Assembly (NCBI GenBank): GCA_027575765.1
Contig: JANBPT010000047.1
Coordinates: 1-64,000, forward strand
Length of the DNA stretch: 64,000 bases
Source: Tieghemiomyces parasiticus
Taxonomy: Eukaryota > Kickxellomycota > Dimargaritomycetes > Dimargaritales > Dimargaritaceae
Direction: 5' to 3'
Positions 58,001-64,000 of the stretch are shown here, piece by piece (positions within the stretch are counted from its first letter, which is position 1; every line of letters starts with the position of its first letter). The position numbers were made by a program, and so were the translations under genes. The notes beneath the pieces were generated by a model. The model did not search any database. It saw only the letters and a program-made list of their open reading frames with translations, and was not told the origin of the DNA.

Positions 58001-59933
58001 CGCATTCCGGTCGACGTGGTTGACAGCGTCCTCGACCAATTGGACCGGCTGGTAGAGGTCGACGGAGGCGAGCCCCGGGCCCTACGCCGGTACGCCTCCC
58101 GACTAGCGCAGATCCAGACGGTGCGGGTCAGTAAGGACCGGTCCCGCCCCAATCGAGCCCCTACCAACAGTGAAGGGGCCGACACCGACGCGTCGCCACG
58201 GGACCCAGCCGGGCGCGCCGCCTTCGACCGAATTCTCGACTACCTGGAACTCATCCGAGTCGCTATCGACGGTCGCCGCTGGCACCACAAACCGGTCTAC
58301 CGGACGGCCTGGATCCGCGCCCGCGTGCTGTGCCAATACTCGTTGGCCCTCGACGCGCTGGCCCCGCTCTTCAACGCTCGGTCCGTTACCAAATCGTTCA
58401 TAAGCTTTTATAAGACCGAGATGGAACCACCTGGCCAGCATTACTACTATGTTCACAAGTACCTGCGTCTCCTGTTGGACCTGTACGAAAGGACCGGCGA
58501 CCTGGATGGACTCTTCATGGTGGCCCACCGCCTGCGTAAACTCGATACCGTCCTCATCGCCCCGCGCGTGATCGCAGCAGAGCTCTATGTGCACTACCGT
58601 CGTGCCCTCGAGGCCGCCGTCGCCCAACTACCCGCTAACGCCGCGCTAGAGGTATCGGATGGCGATGGCGAGTCGACTCCGACGATGGCCTCTCTGGTTC
58701 ATGCCTTGTGCCTGGAACGGTTTGAACGACTGGTCGCCGACCTGGAGCAATGGCTGATAACGGTGCTGACCAGTACCGCGGACCAATTCTCGGCCTCAGG
58801 GAGCGGCACTCCGGCGGTGCCATCTATGCCCGAGAGCAGCGGGGGTTCACCGGTGAACAGTTCAAGCGGGGAGTGTAACCCGAGTGGCGGGGGTGGTACC
58901 AGCGTTGCCGGCGCCGCCTCAGACCGACCCAGCGGACCCTATCTACCATCTGAACGGTCTTACCGATTACTGCCTGCTAGCGGTGATTTGGTTGTCCGCC
59001 GCCTGTACCAGCTCTTCGCCCTCCTGGTTCACGCCGTGAAACTGAAACGCCTAACTGCGACTGACGGGGAGCAGAAGCAAGCCGTTGAGACCTTAGTCCA
59101 ACGTATCTACGTCGATATCCTGGTAACGTTTACGACGTGGCGCCGGGATCACCCGCCACAAATGCCGGTTCAGGAAAGGGGTTCGGATGAAGCGATGGGG
59201 GTAAATTCTTCGCCGGTTAAGGTAGAGCCCGCCCTATCGGATGTGGTGGCTCCTACCGAGGTTACCTCAATGGACGAGGACCCCACCCCGGCCGTGCAAG
59301 CCAATGAAACGACCATGGAGGCTAAGCCATCGCCATCAACGCCACAGCCGTCACCACCGCCGACTACCCACGACCAGGTTGTCGCCGATGCAGAGGCCAA
59401 GCCGGTGGTCTCCGACTCAACCACTTCTACAGGAACCATGTCGAATCCTGAACCGTCGGCCTCAATCGAATCGGTCGTCGAATCGAATAGCCATGTGACG
59501 CCACCGACACCTTTCGAGATCTATCCTTGCCAATGCCCCCCACTGTCCAGTGCGGAAACGTCCACAGCGGACAAGGCCCTGCCCTCAGTACTACGGAAAT
59601 CGGCGCCCAAGACCCACCTCAAGCTGCTCACCCGCTCGGACCTATTCTCCCGTCTGAATGCGCTATACCTCCTACTACAACCCAAGGTAACGATCACTAC
59701 TGTTGAGGGTAACTGATTTATACCGAAAAATCCGCCCAATTCCTACGCAATACTAACCTACCCCTACGGCACTTTTTTCTCCCCTCTCCCCCCACCACGG
59801 CAACAATCCCCCATTCGCCCTTCAGGATGACGGCAAATCATTGAGCACCGCCTCCCTCGCGGCCAAGTCAGTGGAGAATAAGCTGCCTCCTGTGCAAACC
59901 GAGTCAGCGAGCACGAAGGTTAAGGGTAGCTGA
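52051..59933 (+). CDS. HIR3: HIR3/CABIN1-like subunit of the HIR histone chaperone complex, four exons
   Basis: 2398-residue TPR protein. Exon 1 (52051-52125) encodes MIRFTPINVENVDDLPQTHNEVPEL. Exon 2 (52502-56726) begins IDESVNRYNQALRLYNKGRR, the family pattern of a short N-terminal segment then an ExxxxxYxxAL...A...L TPR. Exon 3 is 56898-59686, exon 4 59826-59933 (DDGKSLSTASLAAKSVENKL...), all in phase. VQRNRALDYLLRAAELDASD and TTLWLRIGRLALDTHQLGLA, at about 145-195, form TPR units of the CABIN1/Hir3 type. Residues about 270-430 are Ser/Pro/Arg-rich and disordered. The exon 3 start has DIEEYLDRPVDLLTALSDDP, followed by VIDLYRNQLSVTPTAPVAWY. The acidic, Pro/Thr-rich C-terminal region is low complexity. 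Length is near human CABIN1 (about 2200) rather than yeast Hir3 (about 1650). The complex deposits H3-H4 independently of replication. Orthology is judged from architecture, not an alignment. Confidence 0.75.
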
Positions 59934-60120
59934 GCCCCTTGCCGGGCACGAGCCATGGATCTGCACATGTAGGACTTCGTCGCCTTGCGTGACACCGCCA
60001 AATTGCGGCTACCTGCTCGGGATGTAGCCTTATCATTCCGTTAGCCTGAGGATGGCCCGGGGGCCGAGTTGAAATTCCAGTATTGCCTTGCAAGGATCCG
60101 TTGCATTACCACCAGTTTGG

Positions 60121-60141
60121 TATATATATAGATATATATAT
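60121..60141. repeat. (TA)n microsatellite
   Basis: TATATATATAGATATATATA and one more T, in the 258-base gap between convergent HIR3 and Myb gene B. Confidence 0.85.
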
Positions 60142-60165
60142 TCCATCTAGCTCTGTGAAGGTCTC

Positions 60166-60171
60166 TTTATT
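60166..60171 (-). terminator. Candidate polyadenylation signal, Myb gene B
   Basis: AATAAA on the minus strand, 21 bases past the stop codon of the Myb gene. Confidence 0.45.
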
Positions 60172-60179
60172 CGCTCTTC

Positions 60180-60185
60180 AATAAA
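60180..60185 (+). terminator. Candidate polyadenylation signal, HIR3
   Basis: AATAAA on the plus strand, 247 bases past the HIR3 stop and 7 bases before the stop codon of the opposing Myb gene, so the transcripts would overlap. Confidence 0.35.
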
Positions 60186-60191
60186 ATCCTA

Positions 60192-61673
60192 TCACACCGG
60201 CGTCAACACCTCAACCTTCTCGCCTTTACGAGCCGTCGTAATGACACGATTCATGAAGGCCGGGAGAGCCAGGGCGCGGAAAAGATAGGGCAAGTCATTT
60301 TCACTAAGCTTACTGCCGCCCAGATCCTGGACGTCCTGGACGGTCAGCTTCTTCTTTTTCAATGCCTCGCTGATTTTGATTGCGGCAGCCGGCGGCATTT
60401 GGTCCGCCAGTTCGGCTCCCTTGACTAGGCGGCGCCAGCGGCGGCGGCAATAGTAAGGGTGGTACACGGGCCGACCCGGCTGGCTGAGTAAAGTGGCGAT
60501 ACGATGCCAAAACATTAAGGGCGGTTCCCTGTCAACGTGGTTATCAGTCGGGACGGCGTCAGCGTCGGTGGGGGTGGCGCTGAGGGGTTCGGCTTCGGCG
60601 AAGGTCAGCGAGGCTTCGGGTAGGGGTGTATTTTCCAGACCCAGGGGCCGGTCCCCGAGTTCGCCTGCTCGGAAAAACCGGGCCGTTTGCACCCGGCGGA
60701 ACCGCTGGCAGAAGGGCCGGTACACGGCCAGCTCATTTAGGAGTTGGGGGGCCCCGTCGTGGACCATGAGGAGTAGGGCCATATCGTCTCGCATCTTCCA
60801 GGCCCCGGCCGGTTCGCCGTCGAACGGACACGAGTACCACCGGTAATAGCATTGAGCGGCGGTACGCGTCCGGACCGTACGGGCCACTGTGACCCACCGG
60901 ACCGCGGATTCATCGCCAGTTTTTTTGGATGTCGCCTTGGCCGCCGCGGCCAGGGCCTGCTTGAGTCGCGCCACCTCCTCCGGCTCCCAGGTGCGGGGTT
61001 TTACTTTACAGGTCAGCAGGGTGTGACGGGTCTGCAGGGCGTAACGCGAGAATCCCGGGAATAGCTTTTCGAGTTTCACCCAATTGGGACCTTGTTCTTC
61101 GACCAACTGGATCAGCCGGGCGTCCCGCTTGGGGGTCCATTTTAGGTCAGCTTTGGCCGGATCATGGGTTAGCCGGCGCAGGCGCTGGTTGCATTCGCGC
61201 CAGTCGAAGCCCCCAACGGCCTTGGAAATGGGGCCCCAGTTAAAGACCCCGTGGACTTTGACGGCTTCGAGAAGCCGCTGGTCCTGCTCAGGGGTCCAGT
61301 GGATTCGCCCGTCCGCAGCAGCGATATCGGGTATCGGACCAGGCGTCAAGTTAGCGGTGACCTCTGAGTATTGGGGAGGAAGGGAATACCGTATAATCGA
61401 GAGGTCGTTAGCCTTCGAGGCCAAGGTGTTAGGAAAGAGCCCAACCCGCCTGGATGGTGATCCAATGGCCGGGATCCTAGACATTCGGCACCACCGGCTC
61501 GTAGCCTAATTCAATTACGTCAATGCGAGAAGGGGTGTATACTCACCTTGCGGGGCCTCTTTTCCAGAGGGCAGGCCTTGGCTGAAGACTCGCATTGAGG
61601 TCGGCTGAGCGCCAGGGGCCAATGCGGCCCGCACCGCGGGCTGGCCCAGTCGCCCGAGCTGTTGGAAGAACAT
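60192..61673 (-). CDS. Myb/SANT-repeat protein B with mitochondrial-type leader
   Basis: 432 residues, paralog of 34271-35541. Exon 1 (61673-61547) is a 42-residue leader, MFFQQLGRLGQPAVRAALAP..., with Arg but no acidic residue for its first 38 positions. A GTGAGT...CTCAG intron (61546-61364) joins in phase 1, the same phase as protein A, giving APQEVTANLTPGPIPDI, comparable to LQDTSPGPVIE in A. Four Myb-like units follow: IHWTPEQDQRLLEAVKVHG...W...RLRRL, LKWTPKRDARLIQLVEEQGP...W...RHTLL, RTWEPEEVARLKQALAAAAK...W...CYYRWYS, and WKMRDDMALLLMVHDGAPQ...FWHRIATLLS...YCRRRWRRL. The first unit is missing from A. Ends KGEKVEVLTPV. Conserved tryptophans at the start and middle of each repeat support a DNA-binding fold; a mitochondrial DNA role is inference. 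Confidence 0.82.
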
Positions 61674-61794
61674 GGCAATTGAGGACCGAGGGGAACGACG
61701 GAGTGGTCGGTGGCCGTATTAGAAAATAGGTGCGGGGCGGAAATGCAGTAAAGGGAACGGAATGCCGAGTAAGGGACCGACCAAGTTCGGGGAA

Positions 61795-61801
61795 ATTTAT
61801 A
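61795..61801 (-). promoter_or_regulatory. TATA box of Myb gene B
   Basis: TATAAAT on the minus strand, about 122 bases before the start codon at 61673. Confidence 0.5.
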
Positions 61802-62159
61802 GACTGGATATGGTTGGCAAGACTATTGGCGTAGTGTGAAAAAAATGGTGCATCGGATGACGGTCCAAAATGCGCCGCAGTTTATGTCCAATTGGACGCT
61901 GCCGCAGTCGGATATTTTCTCCCCCAACAACGCTGGTTCTCTATCATTCGGGTACCACCGGAGATTCGTCACCCCCATAGTCGCTAATGATCCGTAACGT
62001 GCCAGCTGTCAAGTTGTGAAGTTATCAAAATAGTCCCGTTATTCCTTATTCTGATTTTCGAGAGAATAAACATTGGCCATCCCACCAGCCAGATCCCACC
62101 CTTTAAACAAAATCTCGAGTGCAGGGGCCAAAACAAACGAGACAGTTCGCCGGTTTCCT
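61802..62159. other. Intergenic, no gene seen
   Basis: AT-richer spacer between the Myb gene promoter and the 3' end of the subtilase gene. Confidence 0.5.
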
Positions 62160-64000
62160 TTAGCGGGACACACGGAAGTAGGCTGAGGTCCAGCTGTCGA
62201 GGTCGGTAGCGTTGTTCGGGTTACCGAAGGGACGCAGGGCGGTGATTTTCATGCGGTAAATACCATTGGCTAGACGGGCCAGGTCGCTCTTGCTGGGCTT
62301 GGTGTATCCGTAGCCACTCCAGGTGAAGGTGGTACTGGGGCGGTAACTGATGAAGTTCTGCTGGGCGTAGTCGAGCACGTCGTTGACGAGGGCATAGTAC
62401 GTCTTGCCGGTGGCCTGGTTGGTGACATAAACGCGGATCTGGGCCGTGGGATGGTCCTTGACGACAGTCAGGGTGGGAAAACTGTTGACCATGTCAAAGA
62501 TGGGGCAGCCCGCCGCGTTAGCGCTCATCGCCTGGGTGACTGCAGCGTTGGTTTGGGAGCTACCCAGGTAGGGAAACTCCGCGGTGTTGGGACGCAGGAT
62601 CGGGACGGTACGGTAGTCGCCTTTGAAACCAAGGTACGGGATAGTCAGGGTGCTGTTAACGGCGTTGTTGATGATGATGGTGGCGTTGATAAAGCCGCTG
62701 TACACCCAGTGCTCCTTGTCGGGCAGACCCCGAGGCTGGGTGAAGGCGACGTTCCAAGAGGTTGACTGGCCGGGTGCGAGGTTGAGCACGCTATGGCTGA
62801 AGGTGACAGAGGCGGACTGTACGTTCCGGCGAGGTAGGTCGGACAGAGACTGGTTGGCGTAGTGAGCCGACACCGAGTAGGCTTCGACAGCAGAGAGGTT
62901 GATGCGGACGGTCTGTTTGCTACGGTTGGTGAACACGGTCTGGCGATTAGTAACACCACCGCTGAACTTGCCGTTGATCGTGTCGTTGAGGGCGAAGGCG
63001 TTGAGGCTGGCAAACACGGGGCTGTAGAGGGCGCTCATGATGTTGATGATGCCCGAACCCTGGGTGGTGACGGTGTCGCACAAGGTGCTGTTGAAGCAGT
63101 AGGGCGTCGCCGTCTGCATGAGCCGCTGCTTTAGACTGGCGGCAGGGATACCGTATTGCTTCATCAGGGCAGCCACGCCAGTCAACACGGGGGTGCTCAT
63201 TGAAGTACCGGAGAGATTGTCGTAGCCACCGGCGTACAACGGGTAGGTCGAGTAGATACGGTCCCCGGGGGCGCTGAGCTCGGGTTTGAGCTTGAGTTCC
63301 GGATCGGGACCGTAGCTGGAGTATAGCGAAACCTGGCCCGCGTCAGTGTGGCGCCACTTGTGCAGTTCGTCGTCACTCGTAACGGTCACACCCTGCGGAT
63401 TAGCCTTGAGCATGGCAAGGATCGCGTTGCCGTCGTTGAGCGTCACCATTCCGACGGCGATCTCATGGGGGGCTCCAAAAACTAGGTAACGAGGAAGATT
63501 CTGCGTGGGCATGGCGAACAAAATACCGGTAGCACCTGCGGCCGCAGCAAGGTCTACCTGGTCGTCCGCTGAACAGTCACTCGTCTGGTCAACCTGGACG
63601 ATGAGACCCTTCAAGGCCTCCGAAGCGTATCCACTGCACCCCGTGTACTTGCCGGCGGAATCGGCCACGCGACGCAGCGGAGTACCGGAGTAGACGAAAG
63701 CCGGCCAGGGGAAGCTGTAGTCGTTGGCACGCAGTATCTGGGTGGTCCGACCGGCGGCGGTCACGTTCAAGGTGTTGGCCCAGATGTATATCGGATTGTG
63801 GCTGGACACCGAAAAGGCGGCGGTGCCAACCGACGGGTCCGAGTCGGCATAGAGATTCTCGAGCCCAAAGTTGCCGTTCGACGCCATGACCGTGATACCC
63901 TTCAGCGACAATGCATTGGCCAACAAGGAGGCCGGGCTGGCGGCCCACTGGCCGGGCTCACCGGCGGAAACGTTGATCACGTCCATGCCGTCGTTGGCCG
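62160..64000 (-). CDS. Secreted subtilisin-like serine protease with PA insert (5' end outside window)
   Basis: At least 613 residues remain in frame to the window edge; ANDGMDVINVSAGEPGQW at the edge shows that the N-terminal part (signal, propeptide, Asp and His catalytic residues) lies beyond it. Visible in order: MASNGNFG (oxyanion-hole Asn region); a PA-type insert, CSGYASEALKGLIVQVDQTS to AAGATGILFAMPTQN, between the His and Ser parts of the domain; SSYGPDPELKLKPELSAPGD; and NLSGTSMSTPVLTGVAALMK with the catalytic Ser. After it, a roughly 300-residue C-terminal part resembles the Fn3/DUF1034 beta-rich region of C5a-peptidase- and Vpr-type subtilases, ending SWTSAYFRVSR. No membrane anchor at the C terminus. 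Probably an extracellular degradative protease. Confidence 0.92.
   Translation of the reverse strand, partial: ANDGMDVINVSAGEPGQWAASPASLLANALSLKGITVMASNGNFGLENLYADSDPSVGTAAFSVSSHNPIYIWANTLNVTAAGRTTQILRANDYSFPWPAFVYSGTPLRRVADSAGKYTGCSGYASEALKGLIVQVDQTSDCSADDQVDLAAAAGATGILFAMPTQNLPRYLVFGAPHEIAVGMVTLNDGNAILAMLKANPQGVTVTSDDELHKWRHTDAGQVSLYSSYGPDPELKLKPELSAPGDRIYSTYPLYAGGYDNLSGTSMSTPVLTGVAALMKQYGIPAASLKQRLMQTATPYCFNSTLCDTVTTQGSGIINIMSALYSPVFASLNAFALNDTINGKFSGGVTNRQTVFTNRSKQTVRINLSAVEAYSVSAHYANQSLSDLPRRNVQSASVTFSHSVLNLAPGQSTSWNVAFTQPRGLPDKEHWVYSGFINATIIINNAVNSTLTIPYLGFKGDYRTVPILRPNTAEFPYLGSSQTNAAVTQAMSANAAGCPIFDMVNSFPTLTVVKDHPTAQIRVYVTNQATGKTYYALVNDVLDYAQQNFISYRPSTTFTWSGYGYTKPSKSDLARLANGIYRMKITALRPFGNPNNATDLDSWTSAYFRVSR

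Noticed and set aside
52051..59933. Alternative identity as a TFIIIC TPR subunit (Sfc4/Tfc4)
   Set aside because: The N-terminal IDESVNRYNQAL start, the LDYLLRAAELDASDTTLW block, and the length of about 2400 residues fit HIR3/CABIN1 better than TFIIIC102.

Overview
The window is eukaryotic nuclear DNA, almost certainly from a fungus. Genes carry short GTAAGT...AG introns with CTAAC/CTGAC-type branch sites. They include a large NAD-dependent glutamate dehydrogenase, a HIR3-like histone chaperone subunit, an ADAT1/Tad1 tRNA deaminase, an AFG1-type mitochondrial ATPase, cornichon/Erv14 cargo receptors and a secreted subtilase. Coding DNA is GC-rich and CpG-rich, intergenic DNA is gene-poor, and TATA boxes sit 100-300 bases (once about 640) upstream of several starts. 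Together with the DUF1399-type protein this suggests an early-diverging filamentous lineage (Zoopagomycota-like), but that placement is inference.

Layout. 1.2-6.9 kb: one apparently complete glycine-rich-domain protein gene followed by two decayed tandem relatives. 7.3-7.8 kb: a TPR protein. 12.8-16.2 kb: GDH2 behind a roughly 640-base pyrimidine-rich leader. 16.5-17.7 kb: a HINT3-like HIT protein. 20.4 kb: a 50-residue secreted peptide precursor with a Lys-Arg cleavage site. 22.1-22.6 kb: a secreted protein with 36-bp internal repeats. 22.7-27 kb: nothing recognised. 27.05-30.1 kb: a sharply CpG-depleted island with spliced but damaged unknown ORFs, probably mobile or foreign. 31.4-33.8 kb: two divergent cornichon paralogs. 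34.3-35.5 kb: a Myb-repeat protein with a mitochondrial-type leader. 36.2-37.3 kb: an unrecognised multi-exon gene whose first exon has a decayed copy at 21.56 kb. 39.6-42.2 kb: ADAT1. 44-46.9 kb: AFG1. 47.3-47.8 kb: a truncated Myb relative. 49.1-50.6 kb: a PP2C phosphatase. 52.05-59.9 kb: HIR3/CABIN1. 60.2-61.7 kb: a second Myb paralog with the same exon structure and leader as the first. 62.2 kb to the end: a subtilase that runs off the window.

The conserved genes are unrelated housekeeping genes (nitrogen catabolism, ER export, tRNA editing, mitochondrial quality control, chromatin assembly) and do not form a pathway. The lineage-specific material is what stands out: the Myb family with mitochondrial-like leaders, the secreted peptide, the GRDP birth-and-death cluster and the CpG-depleted island. 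I saw no convincing tRNA, rRNA or CRISPR. Exon boundaries were read by eye and checked for phase; the one I could not settle is stated in its entry.
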